Assembly: GCA_007115705.1 (NCBI GenBank) | Contig: QXEO01000334.1 | Span: 1,521,567-1,585,566, forward strand | DNA length: 64,000 bases | Direction of reading: 5' to 3' | Source of the DNA: Dactylis glomerata | Lineage: Eukaryota > Streptophyta > Magnoliopsida > Poales > Poaceae | Shown: positions 45,603 to 58,011 of the stretch, one piece after another | Position numbering within the stretch: position 1 is the first letter of the stretch | Layout of the letters: each line of letters opens with the position of its first letter | Position numbers and translations under genes: made by a program | Notes under the pieces: generated by a model | The model's input: only the letters and a program-made list of their open reading frames with translations | What the model was told of the DNA's origin: nothing | Databases searched by the model: none

Positions 45603-48346
45603 TTAGCCTTGTCGGCGAGGTCTGGGCTGCCTGTGCCGACGTCCTGAAGGCGATAGACGTTCACGGGGGGGATGAGGTTCACGGTGGCCTCGGCCGTACT
45701 GCCGCTCGTCCTCTTCTGGTTGAGTGTCAGGTGGTGGCGGAGGAGTATGAAACACGTGCTGAGATCCAGAGGGTGGAGGGATTAAGCTCCCAGATGTGCT
45801 AACTGGATCGTACGAAAAGAAGTCAGGGACAGATGGAAAAAAAATTGGTGTTATCCTGTCGCAGCATATGTTGAAATCCCTGTGGTGGAGCCATGTTGTA
45901 TCCAATACCAGCTCCCATGTCGTTCCACGTCGGATCAATAGTTTCCTAAGGGGTATAGACAATATTAGAACCCATGTCGCGTTAATGAGGATGAGAAGGT
46001 GTAATTAGTTCAGATATATGCACATACTTGTGTGGTATTGAACTGTTGTGAACTCTCGCCTTGATCCCACGTCGCATGTGCTTGCGGCATATTTTGGCCA
46101 ACATCATAATCCACTGAATCCCACGCAGTCCCAATATTTTCGTGCACACGCCGTGCTCCCACGTCGCATGTGTATGAGTCCATCCCTCCAGATGGGGTAA
46201 CAGTTGGCATAGTAATTGGCTCCTCCTAGCAAAATCATTGAAAAAAGAAATGGTTACTGTATATGGAATTTAGTGTTTTTGTAGACAAGAGTCTTATCGG
46301 GGATGGGAAATGTGAAAAAAGAGGTTGTTCCATAGTACCTGTCTAGGAGCACGTCTTTGAGATCCTAGACGTGAATGTGAACGTTGTAGTAGTGATGAGT
46401 CTTGTCGGGGATGTGTCATTGGTGTGGTACTCAGTCGCAGCTCACTAGGTCGTGCAAGACTCGATCTAGACGAAGGCGCTGCAGGCATTTCGGGATGATG
46501 CGCAATAATATCATCAAGACGGGTGCAGCCTAAACGCCGAAGTCCGCTTGCAGCAGTAGCGAAAATACGTCTGAATATGTTCTTCCCTTCCTGTGTATTT
46601 AAGTTCTGCTGTTGCATAGCTCTTTGTGCATCAAAAGCGATTTGCCGTAAATCTTCGAGCTGCATGTATCACAATTAGGACATGATTAATTAGGACATGA
46701 TTAATTAGGACATGATTAATTAGAACACAATTAGTACCGTGCTGTCACGATGGTACGCCGATGATAAGATTTCTGGTCCACGCACTTGCTCATCCTGTGT
46801 AAGCTCTATAGGCGGAGGACCCGACAACAAGGTACGTGTGTTACGGATGTACCACTGATTGTATATCGCAGTTGTATTTATATTGTATGGTCTGAAAATT
46901 GAGAAATATATTAGACATAGAGAAAGGGTAATATTTAGACTCTCAAATAAAATATACAAAAACATATTACCTTTCATCCTGTACACAATCAATCAACGCG
47001 TTCTCATTCCACGTTTCAATCCAACGCCTATTATGTGTCTGCCAGTCATAACAATTCTTTCCTTTATTGTCTTGCCTACATGACAAAAAATTGAATTAAA
47101 TAGAGTTCACACAATATTAAGTATACGATACCATTGAGTGGAAATCTTACTTATGTATGGCATGTTCGAGCTGTCTGGGTACTGGTGGGGGCACATCCTG
47201 ATGGAGATCAAATTGGCGCATTACACGCTCGAGGTTATATGGCTCAACCATCCAAATAAATAGTAGGTTGCACCGAGTCATCCAGTACGCATGGTCTCTG
47301 ACACAGTCAATTGTTGGCTGCTGATCACCCCAGATGGACACCAAATTGTTACGCGTCCATGGATCCCATATGATATTGTACCACTCCAGATGCTCAAACT
47401 GGTTGTGATATTCAGGGTAGCATCCGCGTACAATATTTGTGGCCCATGATTTCTGGACATGGACCCACCGGCTAGCCATAGTAAGAGGCCCATATTTATA
47501 CTGTGTGGCACTATTATAAGGGTGGATTTTTTTCTTCATAACTGGACGACCAACAGGTATGTACTCCCATGACCATAGCTGCAAAAACTCATAGGGAACA
47601 ACAAGTGTATGACCACCATCACCTTTCTTCCTTGTTGCATCACATAAACCCCTATAAGTATGAGCTAGCAAAGCAGAACCAAAGCTGTTTGGGGGGCTTG
47701 TAGGTAATGGAGCATCTACTATCTCCTCGGCAATCTTAATTAGACTAGGGAGACATACATCTCCATGCGTCGATGGGAACATCATTCCAAAAAGAAACAG
47801 CAAATACGCGAACAGGTGCCTCCTCAACGTCTCCTCTGTTGCAACATCTGGTAATTTATGATAAAGTTGTGCTAACCAACTCATTGGGACACCCCTTGGT
47901 CTTTTACCACGCCGAGCACCTGTTGGCACTTCCGTGTCTAGACGCACTCGAAGATCGTCAGGCCAATCACTAGAATATGCAGGAGGGACCAAAGGCTTAC
48001 CGCAGATTGGTAGACCTGTGATCAGTGACACATCCTTAAGTGTGGGCGTAAGCTCCCCACAACGTAAGTGAAAAGTGTGTGTCTCAGGTCTCCAGCGATC
48101 TACTAGTGCTGATTGTAGAGATGCGTCTAATATAAATTTAGCCTCAACATCTGTTAACCTCGAGTATGGAAGAAGTCCGTAAGCCTGAAGGTATGTGTCA
48201 TAAAAAGCATTTGTATACCATCGACTTTTAATGGTTCGGAGCCTAAATGTTGGAGGCGGGTGCACATGTGTACTAGGATCCAACCAAATGTGGCAGCGGT
48301 GCCCATCATCAATTGATTGATGTAATAGGGATGGTAGTTGCGCCAT
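45603..48346 (-). CDS. Plant mobile domain (PMD) protein, MAIN-like, six exons
   Basis: Exons on the minus strand: 48,346-47,151; 47,075-46,971; 46,891-46,738; 46,659-46,339; 46,225-46,028; 45,945-45,603. All introns are GT-AG and phases agree. Exon 1 holds the PMD: WRPETHTFHLRCGELTPTLK, DVSLITGLPICGKPL, FAYLLFLFGMMFPSTHGD and SALLAHTYRGLCDATRK. Exons 2-3 add NKGKNCYDWQTHNRRWIETW and a PPPIELTQDEQVRGPEILSS segment; exons 4-6 are low-complexity, ending in a Pro/Arg-rich tail. PMD proteins (MAIN/MAIL1 family) act in silencing and genome stability and are often carried by transposons. A run of eight T in exon 6 (minus; about 45,837-45,844) shifts the frame by one, so the last about 75 residues need the other frame. 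It may otherwise be functional. Confidence 0.8.
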
Positions 48347-48593
48347 ATTATCCTGTGGTCAGATAAATTATAGTTAGTACAAATAATATTGTGCAAACTT
48401 ACTAAAAATTATATACAAACTTAAAATCATTAGATAATACAAAATAACAAATTACAAATTACAAATTAAACTCATTACATGATGCAAATACATAATTCAT
48501 TACAAACGAAATTCATTACATAATAAGTTCACGAAAATTAATAGTAATTTATTACATTACATCGAAGCTAGGAAAATACAACATTCAAAATTA

Positions 48594-51134
48594 CTAGCTG
48601 CGGTAGGGGCATTCCCTGCGTGGGTGTCCAGCGCACCTACAAATGCGACATCGACGTGGTTCTCCAGATTGGCTATGGTCCATGTCGTTCCTATGACGTC
48701 GAGAGGGTCGGCGTCCCTTATCAGTTCTAAGCATCGCCGGATTTGGAACATATATGATATTACTTCGCTTGCACACATCCCTGTAGTGTTCATCTATGCC
48801 CCAGGCCCAGAATTCACCATTCCAGGTGTTAAGAAGACTGAATGTGCTGAAATAAGGAGATATGTAATGCTCCACGCTGATCTTCTGTTCGGCAGCCGCC
48901 CTGAGGACATGACTACATGGATAGCCTAGCAGCTTGGGCTTGTTGCAGGTGCACTCACATGAGTTGGGGCCAAGAGTAACAGCATGCTTTCGTGCTCCCC
49001 TGTGGTGGCCGTGAACATACTTCGCTCGAACATTGATCAACCATTTATTCCTAAGGGCGTCGACCAGACTACACCCATGACTCCTGGATTTTTCTGCTTT
49101 CTCATCCAGATACCTCTGCATTTTTTCACACCATGGCTTGTTCATACCGACTAGTGCATTGGCAACCTGTACTCTGTCTGCAAAGTATGATAGAGTACGG
49201 TTCCAAGTTTCAGTAATGAGGGCTGTAAGAGGGAGGGCTCTCACCCCTTTGAGGACGCCATTATAGACCTCTGACATATTGCTGGTCATTATGCCGTACC
49301 GAGCCCCTGAGTCATGAGCGAGTGCCCACTTGTATAAGTCGGGGCAATTCTCTGTTATCCAATGGGTCAGATTGACAGGTGGTGTACGACCCCTCCGGCC
49401 TTCTCGAGATGACAAGGCAGCACGCTCGATTTCTCCATTGATTCCACCCCAAATTGCATTCATCTTCGAGTCGGTGTTCTGCATGCACATCCTCTTGAAA
49501 AGCTTGAACCAATTCTTGTTCTTGAACTTTGTGTAGAAATTTGCTGCTAGGTGCCGCATGCACCACCGTGTCTCCAAATCAGGCCACCCCCATTCAGGGT
49601 CCGTAACCTGCTTGATTGTGTTCAGCGCGTTTAGCAGACCCGCGTTGCGATCAGAGATGATGCATACACCGGGACGCTGTTTCACGACTCCATTCTTCAA
49701 ACAGCTTAGAAACCACAACTAGCTGTCCTTGTTCTCACCCTCCACCAAACTATATGCAATAGGAAGAAGCTGGTTATTTGCGTCTGCTGCAATTGCCACC
49801 ATGAGTGTACCCTTGTACTTTCCAGTTAGAAATGTACCATCAACTGATAACACCGGGCGACAATGATGGAATGCCTGTATAGTCTGGGGGAATGCCCAGA
49901 ATACACGGTCAAGGATTCTTTTGTTCTCCTCCCGAGGGTGCGGCCGATATTTCAAGAACACTTGAGTCCCCTTGTTAGTTACACATATCTGATTAAGCAA
50001 TCTAGGGGTGTAGTTATAGGCATCCTCATATGTGCCATACAACCTCTCAAAAATGTCCTCCTTGGCACGCCGAGCCTTGCCGTAGCTGACCTTGTAGCCA
50101 ATTCGGTCTTCTGCAGATTTTTGCAGCTTCTTAATACCCATATTAATATCTTCTTCCACTAACACTGACATTATATGTGACACGTACTTCGCGGTCACAT
50201 TGCAATGATCTAGAAGAGTTCCAACCTGCTCGCAGCTATGGGGTATAATTTTTGTGATCACCCATGGCTGACATACACCACGCCTCTGACGAGCGATCAC
50301 TCTACCCTGGCAACCCTTGGCCTTGAAAAGGCAGATGACTTTCAGCTCAGTCTTATCAGACTGTTTAACTCTATGCTGCCAAGATATGGACAATGCATAT
50401 CTTTTTATTGCCTGGTCAGCAGAGTCCTTGTCAGGAAAACTATGCCCAACCTCTAGACTAGCCTCACCGAGGCCCGCAACAGAGTGATATTCGTTGCGGA
50501 TGGTCATAGTCTGCAAGAAGTCTTCGGGCATCGGTCCTGCAACCGCCCTCTGAGATGGACCAACACCTTCCTCCTCTGACGATGATGACCCAGAAGAATG
50601 ATCGTCATCGTCATCATCTAGGGCCTCCGGTAATCCCTCCATACGTTCACTTATGTCAACGACCGCAGACCAATAGCCTGGGTCGGGCACAAGCTCAAGT
50701 TCCATCGGCTCCGATCGGCCGCTGCTGAGGCCGCCTGTGATGGCTAGCTGCGCCTCTGGAGCGCCGCTACTGCATCCTGGCTCATCACTAGGAGAGATAA
50801 ACTGCACATACACCATCGGCCTTTGAAACATAGCGGCGCCTGGTGTGGTTGCAAACCTCATGTATGTCCTCCATGAGTTATTTCCTTTCACCTCCCGCAG
50901 ACCCCAACGGGGAGCTGTCCCATCATCCCCTCCCACACATATGACGGCCTCAACGGTCATCTTCTTCTCCCGCATCTCAGGACCAAACTGCACCCGGATG
51001 CATTTCCTCACTTCCACAAAATCTAGATTCTCCATACCTCTCACTACAACATTTATAGACTCGCACTGAGACACATCTAGCCCAGAAATTCCATCGCGAA
51101 CCACATCCCCATAAAACACTAATAAATTTTCCAT
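48594..51134 (-). CDS. MULE (MuDR-type) transposase, one in-frame stop
   Basis: A single 847-codon frame interrupted by TAG at 49,719-49,721 between GENKDS and LWFLSCLKN. N-terminal part: PB1-like start MENLLVFYGDVVRDGISGL, an acidic stretch of Asp then Ser/Glu, and a MuDR DNA-binding domain with C-x5-C and HSC (CLFKAKGC ... IIPHSCEQ). The RNase H-like core has DGTF (Asp432), SDRN (codon 495) and NMSEVYN (Glu). A SWIM zinc finger CECTCNKPKLLGYPCSH and a C-terminal CCHC knuckle CRICRCAGHPRREC follow. It catalyses cut-and-paste transposition. The stop most simply replaces a Trp codon (TGG to TAG); otherwise the gene looks complete. Confidence 0.85.
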
Positions 51135-52546
51135 CGTACCTACCCCACAAATTTAAAATGGACATTAGTCACACGGAAGCTATATTTTATATTTATGTAC
51201 AAATATAAATATTCTACTAAATGAGCTGACATAATTTATATTTTGCATATAATTTATTATTCTTTCATGCATGCAATCACTAGCGGATTAAACTTACTTC
51301 ACTTTACTGTTCTACCAACATAACTATATGTGATATACTACAACAAAATAAATACTTCACACTTTTTAAGATATTAATTTTAGCCCTACCTAATCTTCAA
51401 GTATGCAACTGAAAATTTTGCATACAATTAATTATTCTTTCATGCATCCTATCAATAACAGAATAAAATTACTTCACATTTCCGTTCTACCAACTTAACT
51501 ATATGGGATACACTACAACAAAATAAATACTTAACACTTTTTAAGAGATAAATTGTATACCTCAACTTCAAGAACGCGACCGAATATTTCCAATAACCAA
51601 TAATTAATTATTCGGTCCCCAACTTTTTATGCGACCGAATATTTCCAATAACCACTACTTAACTCACGTTCGTAGCAAATTTCACCTGAAATATATATGC
51701 AACCAAATTATTCACAAATCGCATTTATACTACAATCCACCTACCACATAAAATCATTGGTTTCGTTAGAATGCATGTACAAATAATCCATGCTTCATTA
51801 CCAAGTAGGAAAACATGCAACTATAATATCATAATTATCTAGTTAGAATATCTGCATATGATGATACACTGATCTGTTCTGCAATTTTACGAATAATATG
51901 TAATAATGGCTGCCATCTGCATATGATGATAAACTAACTAAAATTTTCTATTCATACATACAATGATGGCTAATTCTTGTTGTCTTATGAGAAGAACTAT
52001 GCTATATAATATTACTTTTCTCTGCTCGCTAATTTTGTACTGATGACACAACTAATTTACATACTTCTAGCTATAAACATTACCTTGTGATGATTCCTTC
52101 GTCCACTACATCAACATCTGCTCAACAGCTGATACTTCAGATCGATGATCGCTACACAGCTAAACTTTAGAACTGGAGTGAGGCAGAGAGTGAGGGAGTG
52201 AACTGCAGCGCACAACTAACTCTCTCGCACACAGCTCTTGCGCTTATAAAGAGCTAAAAGAGTACTCCTTTCGGTGGTTGAAACAGCGTTTTAATTGACA
52301 AAATATGCAATCAGCAGCAGTGAGTAGCAAACGAATCTCCCGCTCTTTTCCTTTGCATCGGAACTTGGCCGGTCGAGAATCTCCCGCTCTTTTTTGCTTT
52401 TGCATCGGAAATTGGCCGGTCGGCTGTTGGCAGGACGCTGCCGGCGCTGGGATTGGCGGCAGGTGTGCCAGGCGGGGCGCAGGTGGGCCAGGCGGGGCTG
52501 CCGGCGCTGGGAGAGGCGGCAGGGCCCACGCGCACAGCCGCCAGGC
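51135..52546. other. MULE right subterminal region
   Basis: 51,180-52,100 is AT-rich with imperfect repeats: GAATATTTCCAATAACCA twice at about 51,586 and 51,646, and ACTACAACAAAATAAATACTT twice at about 51,338 and 51,511. 52,230-52,260 has TTGCGCTTATAAAGAG, TATA-like on the plus strand. It is probably the transposase promoter side. ORFs in the GC-rich TIR are shadows. Confidence 0.5.
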
Positions 52547-52724
52547 CACATGCCGGCGATGGTGCTGGCGGCACCCCCCTGCCGGCATTGGCCCAGGCGG
52601 CACGTGCCACGTGTCGCCTAGGCCAGGGTGCCGCCACTCAAAACGGGTCTTTTTTGGCAATCTTTTTCACAGGTGGTCTCTTTTGGCAATTCATTGGTGC
52701 AGGTGGTCTCTTCTGTCAAAAATT
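52547..52724. repeat. MULE right terminal inverted repeat
   Basis: Inverted partner of 44,096-44,275, ending GTCAAAAATT directly before the CTACGGGCTCG duplication. Confidence 0.85.
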
Positions 52725-53017
52725 CTACGGGCTCGCCCAGTGCAGGGGGGACCTGGCGCCGGGTGGCTGCAGCAGGTGTATTTCAGGGTACAATGGAATG
52801 CTGCGGCAATTTTTCCTGAACAACGACGGAGGTATTGTTAAGGGGCACAGCTGCTATGTCAGGTTCCAGCCAAGTAAGATCAACATCTTTGCAGAGTCAA
52901 TGCCTCCATTATTGGCATCGCCTAGGAGAGACCCATTCCTGGTGCCGCCGCCACCACCATATTCTCCACCGCATGGTCCGGTCCTACCGCTGCCGCCATC
53001 ACATTTTCATCAGAGAG
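52725..53017 (+). pseudogene. DUF26 exon of receptor-like tandem kinase, part 2
   Basis: It starts with the duplicated CTACGGGCTCG and continues the DUF26 frame: YGLAQCRGDLAPGGCSRC (second C-x8-C-x2-C), then GYNGMLRQFF, then GHSCYVRFQP. A Pro-rich juxtamembrane stretch follows (PPPPPYSPPHGPVLPLPP), ending at the donor AGAG/GTCAGT (53,017). The exon is in phase 1 and joins the acceptor at 58,408 without loss of frame. With the MULE in place this part is cut off from its start. Confidence 0.8.
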
Positions 53018-53456
53018 GTCAGTCTTCCATGGCGTGGCCACCTTAATTTGTACGCATTGATTGCCGCTGTTCTTGCACATATTCATCTTAGGTCGTAATT
53101 TTTTTTATAGCCGTTTTAACGTAAGTTCTAATTTCATTTGACACTTCATATTTACTGCACCAAAATCTCATGTATCCATGTAAAGATTGGAGAAAGCAGA
53201 AATAAAACCAAAGTAGGACAACAATTCTTCTCTGACACTGAGTTGATATGCAATTAAATTGTTATGTAGGACAAATAATCTACTCACTTACATAGTTATT
53301 CGACAAAAGAAACATGAGTGGATCAGGATAAAGGGTACTATTTTTCTTGTTATCTCTTTGTGGACCGGTAAAATAAGCGGAAAAGGGAAATCGTATTGAA
53401 GGAGCAATGCTATTTTGGCCATCTCTTTCAGCATCTTGTAGTAAGTTTAGACCTTA

Positions 53457-54177
53457 GAGCATCTCCAGTAATGCCCCCCAAAGGCCCCCCAAATGCTGTT
53501 TGGGGGCGCCGGCGGCAAAAAACGCGCCCAGTCGTCCTCCCCATATTTACTTTTCAGCCGGCGAATAGCAAAATCTCATCCGGCGTCCCCTGCCCACAGG
53601 AGAGCTAGCGGGGGTGCCGGCGCAACCTTTTCTATACGCGTGGCCCACCTGCAGTCACACCGGCACAACATCTCTATCTCTTCCTTTTCCCCATCTCTCT
53701 CTCTTCCTTTTCCCTCACCTACTCTCTCCACCTACTCCCGGCTTCCTTCGCCAGGCAAAAGAGAGAAGCTGAAATTGGCGGTGTCAGGCCGCGCCTAGCA
53801 GATCCTCCCGGGGACGGAGGTGGCCGGCGGCGCGCGGGAGGCGGAGGTGGCCGGTACCTGAGAAGTAGTTGGGGCATTGTACCTTCTTTGATGGTTGATA
53901 TCCGTGTTTAGTGAGATCCTATATTCATCTAGATTTGGAACAGCCCCAAGGGCTTTTAAAAACCTTAGCATAAGGGTTATGCTCTAGTATCCCCCTAATC
54001 TTCCGTATGCTCTAGTATCCCCCTAATCTTCCGTATGAGATCTATATTAAGATCGGGAGAATTTTTAACCCTATGAAACAAGTTTTTGGGATAGGGGGCA
54101 TGGCTGGGAATCATGTCCCCCCCATAGGAAAAATTGCGCCGGCGCCCCGGGGGGGGGGGGGGGGGCTGGAGATGCTC
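53457..54177. mobile_element. PIF/Harbinger-type non-autonomous element
   Basis: TIRs GAGCATCTCCAGTAATGCCC and inverted GAGCATCTCCAGCCCC, flanked by TTA (53,454-53,456 and 54,178-54,180). 721 bp. It contains a 27-28 bp tandem duplication (TATGCTCTAGTATCCCCC, about 53,979-54,036) and a run of about 17 G near the right end. No transposase. Confidence 0.85.
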
Positions 54178-55017
54178 TTAGGCATATAAATTTGTTTGGT
54201 CAACCGCCTTTTTTATCCTTGTGGTACACTGTTGTTTTTCATGTCAAGTTGATTAAGCAGTCTATCATAATGAATTTTCGTATGATGGAAACAAATTATG
54301 TGCATGACAACAATTTCTCCCGACATCGTATGCATACAATAAGTTGTTATGCGGAACATATAATCTAATCACTTACCTTATTATTCTACAATTAGTACAA
54401 ACATAGCATATTATGAATCTTAACAATAGTACTATTTATAATTTAGTCTGATCTGCACACTGAAATCAATAGGACTGCATTTTTTATAAATCAGGGAAAA
54501 AGCAAGTACAAACTAAAACAACTGGATAATGTGAATGAATAGCTGCAATTCAAGGAAAACAGTTGATATTTAAAACAATAAAAACGTGGTAAAAACATCT
54601 GCTGATCCTAAATCACCTGACTTCCCAGTCACAGGATAGACCTAACAGAACCTTCTGACCTCTAAGAGCGCCAAAGCAAGTATGCAATCACCCGTCAACT
54701 CTCCTGAGAACATTTTATTGTAACTTAGGACTTTTGTTGTTGTCGATTGATTTAGTGATCAGCTATCTAACCCTCTTGATCCGTGTCAGTATAAAATGCA
54801 AACTGTATATGTACAAAAACAGTAATTGTATGAGTCTGGAAATCATCTGTAATCAAGATTTGACTCCAAAATATTAGAAAGCCATAGTAGAAACATTCAC
54901 ACGTGCTGGGAACTTCTCAAAGCAGCATTGCATTAGTCTAACTATAAACTTCCATCCAGAACTACGCTCAAGATATAATATGCTTATGTAGCACAAATTT
55001 GACAAAATAAAATTCGA

Positions 55018-55150
55018 AAAGGAGGTTGAGATCTCTAGCCTCTGCATCGAAGTGATGCGTATGTCTTCTTTTATTTCATTTATTCAACAAAAGCTGGCAA
55101 AAGCATTACAACGACATACACAAACACACAAGGCTTAGTTCTATCTTTGG
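55018..55150 (-). mobile_element. LINE 3'-end remnant
   Basis: On the minus strand: CGTTGTAATGCTTTTGCCAG, CTTTTGTTGAATAAATGAAA, then CGATGCAGAGGC...CTCCTTTTCGAA, the style of the 3' UTR end of grass LINEs. No coding part is left. Confidence 0.5.
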
Positions 55151-57539
55151 CTTACCAGTCAAAACTAAAGAAAGCGCCTTATGTGCACTCTCCGGAAGTT
55201 GGCCCCGCCATGTTCCACCAACCCCAACTCCCGGGTGTAGAACGAATCAAAGGCCCTGAGATTTAGTTTTTAGGCCGTGAGACAGACTCTTAGCGTATAT
55301 AATACTAATAGACTATTTAGTTGGACTTTCTTTCTCCTGCATCTTTTTTCTACTAGTTAGCAGACACGTCTCAATCAATAAGAAAATGAAATCATAACAA
55401 TTTTCTAAACTGTGTGCAAGTTTGTGTGTAGAATTTGCATGAGTACAAATAATAAATCTATCAATAGTGAATTGCAATTCAAAGTATACATGAAATAGGT
55501 CTGAACTCAATATAGGCACCACACATAACAACTTTCTAATACATTTATTTTGCAAAGAGCTAAAAAAATTGTGAATAGAATTGGAAATATGATTACAAAA
55601 TACAGATTAGAACTTATTTAATTTAGAATTCACTTGGTTAGAATTTTGAATCAAGTATCTCTGTTCCAAATTATTTTGCAGCTTTGGTCCTAGATACAGA
55701 TGGAGTACCTAGAAATGTGCACCTGTGAAAAGGTTCCCCATTGTAATTTGAGAAGCAACAAATAAATTCATATAATCTTGTCTCACCACATATTAATCTT
55801 GCATGCTGAATGCATGTTTTCGTTGATATAAATTCAATAAAAGACATATGGTCATATTAACACCATACTCAAGAAAGCATAATACGTTGTCATGGTTGCT
55901 TCCTACAATGGCACCCTAACAACAAATCACACGACCACCTGGATTGGACTTTGTAAGCATTGGTACAAACTTCTTTCATAATAATGATCTAAATAATACA
56001 CAGTAGAAGAAACAAAAGAGAAAAAATTATAATTCATGCAAAAATTGTATATTCATTCATAGTAATTTTTCTTTAGAAAATCTATTATACAAAAGGTTCA
56101 TAAAACCCAGTAGACAAAAAAAAAGATATTTCCAGGGGCAAATAGCTCCACCGTTTTGTTGCGTATTATATGAGCAGTCAGTATTAGGGCACAAAAAACA
56201 ACTGAACAGTGCATCCTCTAGTAGCACAGTAAAGACCACATGATAGCAAAGAACAAAGTGTTAATATACAAAATTACAAGACAAGGCTGGTTGCCGGTAG
56301 TTCTGGCTACGAACCGTTAGACAGCCCTAAATCAATGTGAGGAAAATGCATATGAGAATTAAGAAGGGAAATCTGTCTGATGCGATCTCTAGAAAATCTT
56401 CTAAAAAAAGTGGTTGCAATGGAGCAACTGAAGCCAGTGTATCCAAGCTACTGTCGAGCGAGTCAATCCGACTGAACCAACTTAACCATGTAGTTAAAAT
56501 TCTTGGCCACTATATGTACGTGAGGTCGTGAGCACATATAATCCAGGTTAGACATAGGGCATAAAAGTATTAACGGTACTTTTAGTAAATATGTGAAACT
56601 AAAACACTTTACCATCATACGGTTATTCTTCTACACGTACTCATGAGGGTCAGAATCTGCAACCATGCACCATGTGAAATTAAAGTCAGTGCTTGTAATT
56701 GCAGTATGCTCACAAGAGGTGTCACCTTCAATAGGAAAACACATGCAGTGTTAAGAGCTTAATACTGTGTCAGTTTTAGAACATGATAAAATAATTCAGG
56801 AAACAATGCAAGCTTAGATCTTAATTAGCATCAATGCAGACTAAATCTATGTACATTTGCCGGATTTCTCTTTGATCCTAATTGGCAACAATGCAAAGCT
56901 TATTTAGTGAGAATAGATAAAACAACCAAGAGGCCTTCAGATATTTTTGGGACCATGAGTTAAGTGCACCCTTTTTAAAATAACTTCAATCATGTGCATC
57001 CTGATGATGATTAGTGATCTGAATTTAACTTTTCATGTCAACCTATGCGAGGGTACAAAGAAATCATCATCTAGAGAGTTTGATTGTTTTGTATGGACAA
57101 ATTATCATCTATGTATCCGTCTAAAGTGCAGAAAGATTAATGTCTACTCATATATATGTGGAATACTACTATAATCTCAGTTCTGAAGACATTTGATACA
57201 GTTTTTGAGAATTTGTTGGAATTGGAAAACAAAACAGGTACTTTTTAAGAAGGTAGTATTTTAAATCTCTTGAACTTTTGGAAGATGAATTAAACCAACT
57301 TCTTAACTCAAGCATCCAGATTAGGGATGGTTACACTACAAATACAGTCTGACTCCCTACTTGAGTTCCACTCTGGTGCCTGCTTGTTCCATCTTGGGCA
57401 ACTGATAAAGAATCATGACCAAAACACTGCAAAATGGCTAATCATAAACAAAATAAGAACAGATCAACTCATCATATGGTGGTCTTCCACTACCCATACA
57501 CCACTGACCCCAAAATTTGTTCATCAAAGAACAAGTAAC

Positions 57540-57870
57540 AACCAAAGCTGTAGCAGATCCATGGATGGCATGGAGGCCATGACGCGTAGGGGGCTCTCTT
57601 CGTAGGCAGCACGCGAGAATGCCAGCTCTGCCTCTAGCGCGAAGATCTCAGCAGCGGTATGACCTGGGACCTGTATGGCCATGTTGCGCGCTGGTCTCCT
57701 CGGTTATGGTGTGCCGCTCCTTCTACAACACCTCCAACTCCTGCGCTTGTGGGTCGGAGCTCAGCAATCTTGGAAGTCCTCGGCGGTATCGAGCTTTACC
57801 TCCATGGTGCTACTTGCACGGTGTTAACCGCTATGGGGGAGTTTTTATCGGGACCTGATGAGATATGGTC
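57540..57870 (-). pseudogene. GC-rich degenerate coding remnant, unknown
   Basis: The minus strand reads TAAEIFALEAELAFSRAAYE and SPLRVMASMPSMDL, with Glu/Ala-rich coiled-coil-like text upstream broken by stops (QAQELEVL, KERHTITEETSAQ). No family was recognised; possibly a transposon-derived or captured gene piece. Confidence 0.25.
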
Positions 57871-57914
57871 CATGATTTTTGAAAATATTTAAAGCTGAAT
57901 CTGGTGGAAAAGTA

Positions 57915-58011
57915 CTCCCTCTATTTCAAATTAGTTGTCTCAACTTTGTTTAGATACACATGTATTTACACACTAGATAAAATTGAAACTAACTATTTGG
58001 AACGAAGAAAG
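57915..58011. mobile_element. Stowaway MITE (short)
   Basis: CTCCCTCTATTTCAAATTAG ... CTATTTGGAACGAAGAAAG with TA on both sides; 97 bp. Confidence 0.7.

Larger units (their letters stand above)
44096..52724 (-). mobile_element. Mutator-like element (MULE) with transposase, PMD gene and a third gene
   Basis: 8,629 bp with TIRs of about 180 bp. The left end AATTTTTGACGAAACAGACC matches the inverted right end AATTTTTGACAGAAGAGACC, and the match continues through ATTGCCAAAA, GAGTGGCGGCACCC, CGACACGTGG-ACGTGCCGCC and CGCCGGCATGTGG. An 11-bp direct repeat flanks it. It carries a MuDR-type transposase (minus), a plant mobile domain gene (minus) and a small gene (plus). The target is the second DUF26 domain of the tandem-kinase gene. 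Confidence 0.93.

Noticed and set aside
52305..52841. 178-codon plus-strand ORF
   Set aside because: Runs through the MULE TIR into the DUF26 exon in the wrong frame for its first half; only the part after 52,725 in the DUF26 frame is real coding sequence.
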